DNA from: Pseudomonadota bacterium
GTDB lineage: Bacteria; Pseudomonadota; Gammaproteobacteria; Burkholderiales; Burkholderiaceae_D
DNA length: 22,381 bases
Direction: 5' to 3'
Assembly: GCA_023389425.1 (NCBI GenBank)
Contig: JAEWEK010000338.1
Location: 1 to 22,381 of the forward strand
This document shows positions 6,673 to 13,798 of this stretch, piece by piece. A model generated the notes under the pieces. It was not told the DNA's origin. It saw only the letters and a list, made by a program, of their open reading frames with translations, and did not search any database. Position numbers and translations under genes: made by a program. Every line of letters begins with the position of its first letter. The stretch's first letter is position 1.

Positions 6673-7356
6673 TCAGTTGTCGGTGAGCAGCCCCTTGCGC
6701 CACAGCGGCAGCGCGTCCTCGAACGGTGCGGCGTCGTTGCCGAAGACGGCGCCGTCGCTGGCCAGCGCCACCCAGGCGCGGGTATCGTGGCTGCCGCCCG
6801 GCACCGCCTGGTCGCGCCGAACGGATTCCAGCCAGCCGTAGATGCGGGCGTAGTCCTGCGGATGGCGATGGCGCGTCCATGCCAGCGCGACAAGGTCGGC
6901 ATAGCCTTCTTCGCGCCGCGTTTCGCGCATTTGCTTGGCGGCCACCAGCAGCGACGGATCGGACGCGGTCTGCTCGCCTACCTCGACGAAGCCGGCCGGC
7001 AGCGAATGCCAGGCGCCTTGCGCGTAGCGCCAGCAGTGGCCGATTTCGTGTGCGGCCATTGCCTCGATCAGTTCGCCGCGCGATTCGGCCGGCACGCCGG
7101 ACAGCACCTTGTCGGCATCGGGATTGCCGCGCAGCGACAGCACCAGTTTGCAGCGATTATCGGCGAAGCCCATCGCCAGTGGAACGTCCCCGGCCTTTGC
7201 CTGCGGTTGGACCACGATATCGATGGGAAGTTTCAGTTCTTGCGCGTACGACAGCACCGGGCCGGCAGCGCGCAGCCAGGTGCTTTCCTGTTCGGTCAGT
7301 TGGGCGGCGGAGACGGTGGAGGCTGCCAGCAGCAGCGGGAGGAAGAACTTGAACAT
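6673..7356 (-). CDS. Small exported HExxH zinc metallopeptidase, unclassified
   Basis: This 227-residue protein starts at ATG 7356 and has a Sec signal peptide (residues 1-18, ending VSA-A). The motif AAHEIGHCWR gives HExxH at His103-Glu104-His107. REEGYADLVAL follows 40 residues later, with Glu149/Glu150 placed as the third zinc ligand and Asp154 behind it, a gluzincin-like HExxH...E arrangement. Two cysteines (69 and 108) could bond. The rest matches no family I can name. The sequence supports an exported zinc-dependent peptidase or a descendant of one; the substrate is unknown. It lies 116 bases upstream of the LEA-like gene and 195 bases downstream of an M49-type peptidase, all on the same strand, but the gaps suggest separate transcription. 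An in-frame upstream ATG (7395) would spoil the signal peptide. Confidence 0.75.
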   Translation of the reverse strand: MFKFFLPLLLAASTVSAAQLTEQESTWLRAAGPVLSYAQELKLPIDIVVQPQAKAGDVPLAMGFADNRCKLVLSLRGNPDADKVLSGVPAESRGELIEAMAAHEIGHCWRYAQGAWHSLPAGFVEVGEQTASDPSLLVAAKQMRETRREEGYADLVALAWTRHRHPQDYARIYGWLESVRRDQAVPGGSHDTRAWVALASDGAVFGNDAAPFEDALPLWRKGLLTDN

Positions 7357-7503
7357 CGTGGGGTCTCCGGGAGAGTACAGAATGCCTATCGGCAATTCTA
7401 CGGCCGCGGATAGCCCTGCGAGCGGGTATTTTTTTCGTTATGGAAAAGAGGGCAAGGCTGTCAGGAAGGCACTAGCGGCGGGGCTTTCTTGTCAGCGCAA
7501 GCC

Positions 7504-7534
7504 GTCGTCCCGGGCAGAAATTCGCCGGGACGAC
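7504..7534. repeat. Perfect 10-bp inverted repeat, possibly a decayed REP
   Basis: GTCGTCCCGG (7504-7513) is the exact reverse complement of CCGGGACGAC (7525-7534), with an 11-base AT-richer loop. It lies 17 bases past the stop of the M49-type gene. The outer bases CGTCGTCCC are also the outer bases of the REP arms at 9338-9440, so this may be a degenerate solitary member of that family. No U-run follows on either strand, so a simple intrinsic terminator is unlikely. The rest of the 195-base gap (7357-7551) shows nothing else that I can name. Confidence 0.55.
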
Positions 7535-7551
7535 CTTGGGGTGATGCGGGC

Positions 7552-9246
7552 TTACTTGAGGCTCGCCGCCGTCGTGAACGCCGGCTTGATATCGTTCGGC
7601 ACCTTGTTCATCTTGTCCAGCGCCTTCTGCACGTCCGGCCGGATCACCACGTACTTGCTCATCAGCGCCTGCGCCCGCGCATAATCGCCGGTCGCCTCGA
7701 TGGTCAGGAACTCGCGGTCGAGGTCAGCCACTGCCTGCTTGATCTTCTTGAAGTCGACCGAGAAGGTGCCATCCCCGTGCGAGACGAAGCCGCCGTGGTC
7801 GAGCAGGAAGTTCATCTGGATCGCCATGCCGCGCGCGTGCGAGTCGGTCAGGCCGAAGTGCAGCGTGCGGAAGGCGGACGCCAGAAACGTGTTAAACAGT
7901 TTACGCTCCGCCGCTTCGCCCTGCCCCAGCGTGTCCTTCAACTGTCCCTTGTCCATCATATAGGTCAGCGCCCACAGGCCGGTGATGTCGGCCTTGGCTT
8001 CCTCGATGGTCGAATACGCGTCCTTCAGATCCTGGCGCGGGGTCGATGCCTTGTCGCCGTGATGCGTGATGTGCGGGCCGAGGCCATGCGTGATCTCGTG
8101 CGCGAGGATGTGGGTGAAGAAGGAATCGAAGTCGAGGTCCTTCTGGTCCTGCGGACGCAGCACCAGCCTGGTGATCGGCTTGAGCGTGGAGTCGAACTTC
8201 GCCTCCTGCACGTTCTTCAGCATCACGCGCTTGGAGCCGCGCTTGCTGATGACCACTTCGTCGTTCGGCAGGTTGTAGGCCGCGGTCTGCACGCCCATAT
8301 TACCGTCGCCGGCGCCGTACACTTCGTTCACCACCACCATCGGCGCCAGCGCGCCCACCTTCGGATTGCGGTACTTCGGATCGAGCGGCAGGTTGTTCTC
8401 CAGCTCCTGCATATGCTTGCCGAAGAAGTTCAGCTTGGCCGTCTCCTTGGCATCGCGGATGTTCACGTAAGCCTCGAACGCGGCCTTGTAGCCGAACAGT
8501 TCGTCGTTATAGGTCTCGTACGGCCCGATGGTCACGTCGACCGGCGAGTCCAGGTCCATCCACGCGAAATCGGAATCGCGGTAATCGTTCGACAGGAAGG
8601 CGGCGGCGCGCAGGTTGAGGAACTTCTTGAGCGACGCATTGTTCGTCGCGGATGCTGCTTCGCGCAGCAGCTTGGCGAGCTTTTCCAGCTCGGGCTTGTA
8701 TTCGTCGGAATACTTCACGACCTTGAGCTTGCCGTCAGGGCCTTTGCGAATGACAGTGTAGAACCACTCGGCCTGCTCCTTGTCCTTAGGCGACAGGGAA
8801 TTCATCCACGATTCCAGTTCCTGCTTGGTCGCGCCGGCGGGGTAGAAGTTGGCGCCGGGCGGCTTGGCCGCGGGGATCGTGACGCCCGCGTATTCCGCCG
8901 GCATGAAGGACTTGTTGTCGTCGAGGATGGACCACGGGCCCTTGTTGATCCAGAAGTAGTTCTTGCGCGCGGCGCCGAGCGGGGACGTGTCCTTCTGCAG
9001 CGCGCTCCAGACGGTTTCGTTGCCGGCCCAGCGCTGGCGCAGTTGCAGGGTGTCGACGATCTTGGCGGCTTCGATCAGCTTCTCGATGGCGACGCGGTCA
9101 CCGGGGGACAGGGACGAGGTGTCGGCGTTGAGGTTGATCGGGGCGAAGCGCTTGGCCATCGCGTCCAGCTGTTGAACGTCGGGCGTGGCGGCGAAGGCGG
9201 TGCTGACGGCGGCGGCCAGCACAAGGGGAGCGAAGAATTTTTTCAT
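7552..9246 (-). CDS. Exported M49-type (dipeptidyl peptidase III-like) zinc metallopeptidase
   Basis: This 564-residue protein has a Sec signal peptide (residues 1-19, AFA-AT); the ATG at 9246 is preceded by TGAGG. The zinc site is clear: HEITHGLGPH (His383, Glu384, His387) and, 28 residues on, TIEEAKAD, with Glu416 as the likely third ligand, corresponding to EECRAD of dipeptidyl peptidase III. Classical M49 enzymes have a six-residue HExxGH; this one has the shorter HExxH followed by GLGPH, as in the relatives found fused to Nudix domains in plants (often mislabelled 'Nudix hydrolase'). No Nudix box is present here. Other parts that look conserved are SDFAWMDLDSPVDVTIGPYETY and GVQTAAYNLPNDE. 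Inference: a periplasmic or secreted peptidase acting on short peptides. Confidence 0.88.
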   Translation of the reverse strand: MKKFFAPLVLAAAVSTAFAATPDVQQLDAMAKRFAPINLNADTSSLSPGDRVAIEKLIEAAKIVDTLQLRQRWAGNETVWSALQKDTSPLGAARKNYFWINKGPWSILDDNKSFMPAEYAGVTIPAAKPPGANFYPAGATKQELESWMNSLSPKDKEQAEWFYTVIRKGPDGKLKVVKYSDEYKPELEKLAKLLREAASATNNASLKKFLNLRAAAFLSNDYRDSDFAWMDLDSPVDVTIGPYETYNDELFGYKAAFEAYVNIRDAKETAKLNFFGKHMQELENNLPLDPKYRNPKVGALAPMVVVNEVYGAGDGNMGVQTAAYNLPNDEVVISKRGSKRVMLKNVQEAKFDSTLKPITRLVLRPQDQKDLDFDSFFTHILAHEITHGLGPHITHHGDKASTPRQDLKDAYSTIEEAKADITGLWALTYMMDKGQLKDTLGQGEAAERKLFNTFLASAFRTLHFGLTDSHARGMAIQMNFLLDHGGFVSHGDGTFSVDFKKIKQAVADLDREFLTIEATGDYARAQALMSKYVVIRPDVQKALDKMNKVPNDIKPAFTTAASLK

Positions 9247-9275
9247 GGGGCCTCAGGTGGGGTGAGAACGTCAGG

Positions 9276-9281
9276 ATTGTA
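9276..9281 (-). promoter_or_regulatory. Candidate -10 inside a short palindrome before the M49-type gene
   Basis: On the minus strand TACAAT (9281-9276, 5 of 6 consensus) lies 30 bases before the ATG. It sits within GGATTGTAATCC (9274-9285), a palindrome with 5-base arms. No good -35 is seen at 17 bases (TTTCTA). It could be an activator-dependent promoter with a regulator site over the -10. Confidence 0.25.
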
Positions 9282-9337
9282 ATCCCAAGCAGAGGCTGTA
9301 GAAACGTCTTGACGGCGTATGCATGCTCTCAAAACGC

Positions 9338-9440
9338 CGTCGTCCCCGCGCAGGCGGGGACCCATGGACCGTTTGCAGTGCAGCGCATTTGCCGCGAGCG
9401 TGCAAACTCTGCTGGGGTCCCCGCCTGCGCGGGGACGACG
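9338..9440. repeat. REPIN-like element: two inverted REP palindromes
   Basis: Bases 9338-9363 and 9415-9440 are exact reverse complements of each other (26 bases). Each arm contains a perfect hairpin, GTCCCCGC-GCAG-GCGGGGAC (8-bp stem; left copy 9342-9361). Between the arms a second nested pair, GTTTGCA (9371-9377) and TGCAAAC (9401-9407), is also inverted, so the whole 103 bases can fold into one long imperfect cruciform. This is the layout of a REPIN, the unit moved by RAYT (REP-associated tyrosine) transposases. No RAYT gene is present in the window. The element ends 11 bases from the stop of the efflux outer-membrane gene and may act as its 3'-end structure. Confidence 0.8.
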
Positions 9441-9451
9441 TAGCAATTGGC

Positions 9452-10909
9452 TTATTTGACGTCAGCCTGCGCCACCACCGGCGACGAGGCCTGCGCCGTC
9501 CACCCGCCACCCAGCGAACGCGCCACGGCCACTGCAGCCAGCAAACGCTGCGTCGCGATCTGCGCACCGGCGCGTTCCGCCTGCAGCGCGCTGCGCTGCG
9601 CATCCGTCACGTCGAGGTAGGTCGACACGCCACGCTGGTAACGCGTCTGCGCCACCAGCAGCGCGCGCTCGGCGGCCTGCCTGGCCTCATCCTGCACCGC
9701 ACCCTGCTTCTGCCGCTGTTCCGCGTCCGACAGCGCGTCTTCCACTTCGCGCAGCGCCGTCAGCAGGCGGCCCTTGTGGTTGGCCACCGCTTCGTCGTAG
9801 CGCGACTTGGCCAGCGCCAGGTTGGCCCGATTGCGGCCGCCATCGAAGATCGGCAGCGACAGCGCCAGCGGTCCGACCGAGAACTGGCGCGCACCAGACG
9901 AGGTGATATCGCGCAGGCTCTCCGACGCATAACCGAAATTACCGGTCAGCGAGACGGAGGGATAGAACGCGCCCTCCGCCACGCCGACTTGCGCATTCGA
10001 TGCACGCAGGCCGGCCACGCTCTCGGCCAGGTCCGGACGCTGCGACAGCACCGTCGCCGGCACGCCGACCGGAATCGCCGGCGGCAGCGGAAGCTTGGCA
10101 TTGGATGCAGGCGCCACCAACGGCACGCTCGGCGACACGCCGACCAGCACCGCCAGCCCGTGCTCGACCTGGTTGCGCTGGCGCTGCACTTCCTGCAGGT
10201 CCGCTTCGGCATTGGCCCGTTCGACCCGCGCACGCGACACGTCCAGTTCATTGGTCAGGCCCGCGTTGAAGCGCGCCTCCACCAGCTGCTGCGCTTCCTT
10301 GCGGCTGCCCAGCGCGTCGCGCAGGACCGCCATCTCGGCGTCCAGCCCGCGCAGCTGCCAGTAAGCGGTGGCGACCTGCCCCGACAGCATCAGCATCACG
10401 CCGTCGCGGTCGTACTGCGCGGCCAGCGCCTGCGCATCGGCGGCTTCGACCACGCGGCGCACGCGGCCCCACAGGTCCAGCTCCCACGACAGCGAACCGC
10501 CGACGGAATACTGGTTGCCCTCGATCGAGCGGTGGCCGAAGGCGATGCCCTGCGGCGTTTCGGCCGAGCTGCGCGAATTGGACACATTGGCGCCGACCGC
10601 CACCTGCGGCAGCTGGCTGGAACGCGTCACGCCGAGCTGGGCCTGCGCCTGCAGCAGGCGCTGCGCGCTGGCCAGCACGCCCGGGTTGTCGCGCAGGGCG
10701 CGCTGCTCCAGCGTGTCGAGGGTGTCGTCGCCAAACACGGTCCACCAGGCTGCCGGCAGGCGCGCATTGTCGCCCTGCGCGGCGGCGTGGCGCCAGGCCG
10801 GGTTGTCGATGCCCTGCGGCGCGACGAATTCCTTGCCGACGGTGCCGCAACCGGAGAGTGCCGCCGCTACTGCCAGCGCCAGTGCGCCTCGAACGAATGG
10901 TTTCATCAT
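9452..10909 (-). CDS. Outer-membrane efflux lipoprotein, NodT family (OMF)
   Basis: This 485-residue outer-membrane channel has a lipoprotein signal peptide with lipobox LSGC, so it should be N-terminally acylated. Two OEP repeats follow, each rich in long amphipathic helices; typical segments are LRDNPGVLASAQRLLQAQAQLG, ELDLWGRVRRVVEAADAQ, ARFNAGLTNELDVSRARVE, LSQRPDLAESVAGLRASNAQVGVAEGAFYPSVSL and TRYQRGVSTYLDVTDAQRSAL. Length is normal for NodT/OprM-type proteins. A GAGG lies 8 bases before the ATG at 10909 (a second ATG follows at once). It is third in the operon after the EmrA- and EmrB-like genes, so this pump carries its own exit duct rather than relying on a shared TolC. The C-terminal tail (AQASSPVVAQADVK) is short and disordered. 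Confidence 0.93.
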   Translation of the reverse strand: MMKPFVRGALALAVAAALSGCGTVGKEFVAPQGIDNPAWRHAAAQGDNARLPAAWWTVFGDDTLDTLEQRALRDNPGVLASAQRLLQAQAQLGVTRSSQLPQVAVGANVSNSRSSAETPQGIAFGHRSIEGNQYSVGGSLSWELDLWGRVRRVVEAADAQALAAQYDRDGVMLMLSGQVATAYWQLRGLDAEMAVLRDALGSRKEAQQLVEARFNAGLTNELDVSRARVERANAEADLQEVQRQRNQVEHGLAVLVGVSPSVPLVAPASNAKLPLPPAIPVGVPATVLSQRPDLAESVAGLRASNAQVGVAEGAFYPSVSLTGNFGYASESLRDITSSGARQFSVGPLALSLPIFDGGRNRANLALAKSRYDEAVANHKGRLLTALREVEDALSDAEQRQKQGAVQDEARQAAERALLVAQTRYQRGVSTYLDVTDAQRSALQAERAGAQIATQRLLAAVAVARSLGGGWTAQASSPVVAQADVK

Positions 10910-10958
10910 TTATGTCACCTCAAAATTCCAAACCGACGTTGTTTTATGTCGCGTCAAA

Positions 10959-12554
10959 TCAATGCGCGCCCGAAGCGCCGCCCGGCGATTTCACTTTGTC
11001 CGCCAGCCACACGGCGGCGATCGAGCCGATCAGCACCAGGCCGACGATCAGGAAGCCGTCGTTGTAAGCCATCACATACGATTCTCGCCGCACCAGGTTG
11101 TCCACCACGCGCAGCGCCTTGTCCGCCGCGCTGGCCGGGTCGATGCCATTGGCGACGAAGGCCTGGGTCAGCGTGTCCAGCCGCTGCTGCGTCGGCAGCG
11201 CGTAGTTCGACACCGACTCGCCGATGCGGGCCGAATGAAAGTGCTCGCGGTTGGTCAGCGCGGTCGCCAGCAGCGCGATGCCGATCGAGCCGCCCAGGTT
11301 ACGCGTCATGTTGAACAGGCTCGATGCCGACGACATGTCCTTCGGCTGCACGCCCTGCATCGCGAAGTTCGACAACGTCAGCATCACGAAGGGCTGGCCG
11401 ATGGCGCGGATCACCTGAGTCACGATCAACTGGTCGTAGCCGGTGGACGCGTCCATGAAGCCGTTCATCACGCACGAGCCGCCGAACAGCAGCAGGCCGA
11501 ACGTGCACATGATGCGGTTGTCGACCTTGGACGACAGCGCCGCCGCGATCGGCATCACGAACAGCTGCGGGAAGCCCATCCACGCGATCACCTCGCCGAT
11601 CTGCATCGGCGTGTAGTTGGCGATCTGCCCAAGGTACAGCGGCAGCAGGAAGGACGAGCCGTACAGGCCCATACCGATCACCGCCGACAGCGCGGTCGCA
11701 ACCAGGAAGTTACGCTGGCCGTACAGGTTCAGGTTGACGAAGGAATTGCGCCCCGAGAAGCTCAGCGCCACCCATGCCAGGATGCCGAACAGCGACAGCG
11801 CCGCGAAGGTGATGATGAACTGCGAGTCGAACCAGTCCTTGCTGTTGCCCTCTTCCAGGAAGATGGTCAGGCTGCCCAGGCCGATCGCCATCATCGCGAT
11901 GCCCAGCCAGTCGGCGGTAAACAGCGACTTGGTATCGGTAGGCTCCGGATCCATGCCCCACACCATGCCGGCGATGAGCAGCACGCCCGGCACCCAGTTG
12001 ATGTAGAAGATCGACGGCCAGCCATACAGGTCGGTCAGGTAGCCGCCCAGGGTCGGGCCCATGGCCGGCGCCAGTGTCGCGGTCAGGCCGAAGATGGCCA
12101 GGCCGACGGCGCGCTTGTTGGCCGGCAGGCGCGTCATCACCAGCGTCATCGCCATCGGGATCAGCGCGCCGCCGGTGAAGCCCTGCATCATGCGGAACAC
12201 GATCATGCTCGGCAGGTTCCAGGCCGCGCCGCACAGCGTCGAGAACAGCAGGAACAGCGCGGTGGTCCCGATCAGGTAGCGGCGGGCGCCGAACGCGCGC
12301 GTGAACAGCGCCGTCATCGGGATCACCACGATCTCGGCGCACAGGTAGGCGGTGGAGATCCACGAACCCTCTTCCTGGGTCGCAGACAGCGTGCCCAGGA
12401 TGTCCTTCAGCGAGGAGTTGGTGATCTGAATGTCGAGCACCGCCATGAACGCGCCGAGCATGCCGGCGGCGACCGCGATCCAGGTGCGCGCCGAAACCTT
12501 GGCGCCGTTCGGCGGCGCGCCCGGCACCGGCGTCGGGTGCGTATCGGAAGCCAT
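10959..12554 (-). CDS. emrB: EmrB-like multidrug transporter (MFS, DHA2 family)
   Basis: This 531-residue, 14-helix drug:H+ antiporter belongs to the DHA2 branch. Features include LDIQITNSSL in helix 1 (equivalent of LDxTIVNVALP), WISTAYLCAEIVVIP in helix 2, FGARRYLIG (motif A loop), RMMQGFTGGALIPMAMTL (motif B), and APAMGPTLGGYLTD (motif C, typical of exporters). RESYVMAYNDGFLIVGL near the end is the usual EmrB closing helix. The start ATG at 12554 has AGGA 5 bases upstream and lies 8 bases after the emrA-like stop, so the two are co-translated. It is expected to pass lipophilic, often weakly acidic, drugs through the EmrA-like adaptor and the NodT-like duct directly out of the cell. Confidence 0.94.
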   Translation of the reverse strand: MASDTHPTPVPGAPPNGAKVSARTWIAVAAGMLGAFMAVLDIQITNSSLKDILGTLSATQEEGSWISTAYLCAEIVVIPMTALFTRAFGARRYLIGTTALFLLFSTLCGAAWNLPSMIVFRMMQGFTGGALIPMAMTLVMTRLPANKRAVGLAIFGLTATLAPAMGPTLGGYLTDLYGWPSIFYINWVPGVLLIAGMVWGMDPEPTDTKSLFTADWLGIAMMAIGLGSLTIFLEEGNSKDWFDSQFIITFAALSLFGILAWVALSFSGRNSFVNLNLYGQRNFLVATALSAVIGMGLYGSSFLLPLYLGQIANYTPMQIGEVIAWMGFPQLFVMPIAAALSSKVDNRIMCTFGLLLFGGSCVMNGFMDASTGYDQLIVTQVIRAIGQPFVMLTLSNFAMQGVQPKDMSSASSLFNMTRNLGGSIGIALLATALTNREHFHSARIGESVSNYALPTQQRLDTLTQAFVANGIDPASAADKALRVVDNLVRRESYVMAYNDGFLIVGLVLIGSIAAVWLADKVKSPGGASGAH

Positions 12555-12562
12555 GGAAGTCC

Positions 12563-13687
12563 TTACTGCTTGAGCGGCACTTCGGCCACGACCGATTCAC
12601 CCGGCACCAGGCGGCCGTCGAAGCGCTTGATGTCGGCCGGGTCGAGCGTGATCTTGACCGGCACGCGCTGCACGATCTTGGTGAAGTTGCCGGTGGCGTT
12701 ATCGGCCGGGAGCAGCGCGAACTGGTTGCCCGAGGCCGGCGCGAAGCTGTCGACCTTACCGACCAGCTTCTGGCCCGGAAGCGCGTCCACTTCCAGGTTC
12801 ACCGACTGGCCGCGTTTCAGTCCGGCGAGCTGGGTCTCCTTGAAGTTGGCGACCACCCACACGTTGTCCTGCACGATCGCGGCCATCTGCTGGCCCGGCT
12901 GGACACGTGCGCCGATTTCCACGCTGCGCTTGCCGATACGGCCCGCCACCGGCGCCACGATCTTGTTGTAGCCAAGCTGCTGCTGGGCGTCCTTCAGCTG
13001 CGCCTGCAGCACCTTGATCTGCGCCTTGAGCACGTCGCGCGCCGAGCTGGCGGCGCCCACCTGCGCCAGGGCGGCGGCGGCGGCATCCTTGCGGGCCGAG
13101 ACGTCGGCGGCGGCGCTGGCGCGCGCGGCGATGGCGGCGTCCACCTCGGCTTTCGACACGGCCTTCATCTGGTCGGTGTACAGCTGGCTGAAACGCTCGG
13201 CATCCTGGCGCGCGCGCAGTGCCTGCGCCTGCGACTGGGTCACCTGGGCCGATGCGGCCTGCGCCTGGGCGCGGGTCTGCGCGATCTGGGCTTCGGCCTG
13301 CAAGACCTGCTGCTGGGCGCTGGCGATCTGGGCTTCGATCTGTTCGACGCGCACGTGCTGGTCGGCCGGATCGAGTTCGGCGATGGTGTCGCCGGCCTTC
13401 ACGATCTGGTTATCCTCCACCAGCACACGGGTGACCACGCCGCCGATGCGGGCGGAGACCGGGGTCACGTGGCCGGTGACGTAAGCATTGTCGGTTTCGA
13501 CAAAGTAGTGGCTGCGATACCACATGCGTCCGCCCGCGAACAGCGCAGCCAGCGCGATCACGGCCACGACGCCCAACACCCGCTTGTTGGGCGGCGTCTT
13601 GCCGGCCGCTGCCGGAGCGGGACCGGGGGCGGCGGGAGGGACCGCCGATAGATTCTTGTGCTCGCCTGCGGCGTGGGTCTGTGCCAT
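12563..13687 (-). CDS. emrA: EmrA-like periplasmic adaptor (HlyD/membrane fusion protein)
   Basis: This 374-residue protein has a short cytoplasmic Pro/Ala-rich tail (residues 1-35), one membrane helix (about 37-53), and then the lipoyl half-motif FVETDNAYVTGHVTPVSARIGG characteristic of EmrA. A long Ala/Gln-rich coiled-coil hairpin follows (about 105-235). The second lipoyl half is around YNKIVAPVAGRIGKRSVEIG, with the beta-barrel part WVVANFKETQLAGLKRGQ after it. The ATG at 13687 is preceded by GGAG with 7-base spacing; an upstream in-frame ATG (13768) lies before the promoter and is rejected. First gene of the efflux operon, transcribed from the control region shared with the divergent tetR-type gene. 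Confidence 0.94.
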   Translation of the reverse strand: MAQTHAAGEHKNLSAVPPAAPGPAPAAAGKTPPNKRVLGVVAVIALAALFAGGRMWYRSHYFVETDNAYVTGHVTPVSARIGGVVTRVLVEDNQIVKAGDTIAELDPADQHVRVEQIEAQIASAQQQVLQAEAQIAQTRAQAQAASAQVTQSQAQALRARQDAERFSQLYTDQMKAVSKAEVDAAIAARASAAADVSARKDAAAAALAQVGAASSARDVLKAQIKVLQAQLKDAQQQLGYNKIVAPVAGRIGKRSVEIGARVQPGQQMAAIVQDNVWVVANFKETQLAGLKRGQSVNLEVDALPGQKLVGKVDSFAPASGNQFALLPADNATGNFTKIVQRVPVKITLDPADIKRFDGRLVPGESVVAEVPLKQ

Positions 13688-13702
13688 GGAACGACTCCGA
13701 AA

Positions 13703-13727
13703 AATGAAATGGTTTCTGCGCATTATT
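13703..13727. promoter_or_regulatory. Second operator-like half-site (site 2)
   Basis: The sequence AATGAAATGGTTTC (13703-13716) repeats the left half of site 1 (AATGAAACGGTTGC) with two changes, starting exactly 50 bases away, about five helical turns on the same face. It covers the start point and runs into the -10 of the efflux promoter. The right arm is degraded (CATTATT). Confidence 0.45.
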
Positions 13728-13750
13728 GGACATGATCGGCCAGAAGTCAA
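13722..13750 (-). promoter_or_regulatory. Sigma-70 promoter of the emrAB-OMF operon
   Basis: On the minus strand TTGACT (13750-13745; 5 of 6) and AATAAT (13727-13722; 5 of 6) are separated by exactly 17 bases. Transcription would start near 13715, giving a 5' leader of about 28 bases containing the SD of the emrA-like gene. The -10 overlaps one operator-like site and the -35 abuts the other, as expected for a repressed drug-pump promoter. Confidence 0.7.
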
Positions 13751-13752
13751 GA

Positions 13753-13774
13753 AATGAAACGGTTGCATTTCATT
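13753..13774. promoter_or_regulatory. Operator-like palindrome for the divergent TetR (site 1)
   Basis: AATGAAA (13753-13759) and TTTCATT (13768-13774) are perfect inverted 7-base arms around an 8-base centre, a 22-base dyad of the size TetR dimers bind. It abuts the -35 of the efflux operon and overlaps the -35 of the tetR-type gene, so one bound dimer could repress both. Confidence 0.6.
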
Positions 13775-13791
13775 CGTGCTTGGTCTAAAGT
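13763..13791 (+). promoter_or_regulatory. Candidate promoter of the tetR-type gene
   Basis: TTGCAT (13763-13768) and TAAAGT (13786-13791) are 17 bases apart. The matches are moderate (3 and 4 of 6). The predicted transcript starts at about 13798-13799, on the ATG itself, and no SD precedes that ATG, so the message may be leaderless. The -35 lies inside operator site 1, which would give autoregulation. Confidence 0.4.
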
Positions 13792-13798
13792 TTCAGCC

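Noticed and set aside
7417..7436. Plus-strand terminator with a T7 run
   Set aside because: The stem is short and bulged (CCCtGC/GCGGG with a 2-base loop), and no plus-strand gene precedes it.
7489..9282. Plus-strand frame of about 600 codons across the M49-type gene
   Set aside because: Shadow of a clear zinc peptidase on the other strand; Val/Arg/Gln/His-rich composition typical of complementary reading.
9338..9440. CRISPR-like or IS terminal repeats
   Set aside because: Only two inverted arms, no regular direct repeats or spacers, no transposase and no target-site duplication; a REPIN fits better.
9323..11314. Long plus-strand frame of about 660 codons
   Set aside because: It runs antisense through the outer-membrane efflux gene and the REPIN, with Arg/His/Gln-rich low-complexity product and no domain; a GC-skew artefact of high-GC DNA.
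10368..12971. Plus-strand frame of about 870 codons
   Set aside because: Antisense to the EmrB-, EmrA- and OMF-like genes, which have intact family motifs, SDs and operon spacing; the plus-strand product has no recognisable motif.
13754..13798. Upstream ATG (13754) as the start of the TetR-type protein
   Set aside because: It lies inside the 22-base dyad and adds a peptide unlike TetR N-termini; 13799 is the better start.
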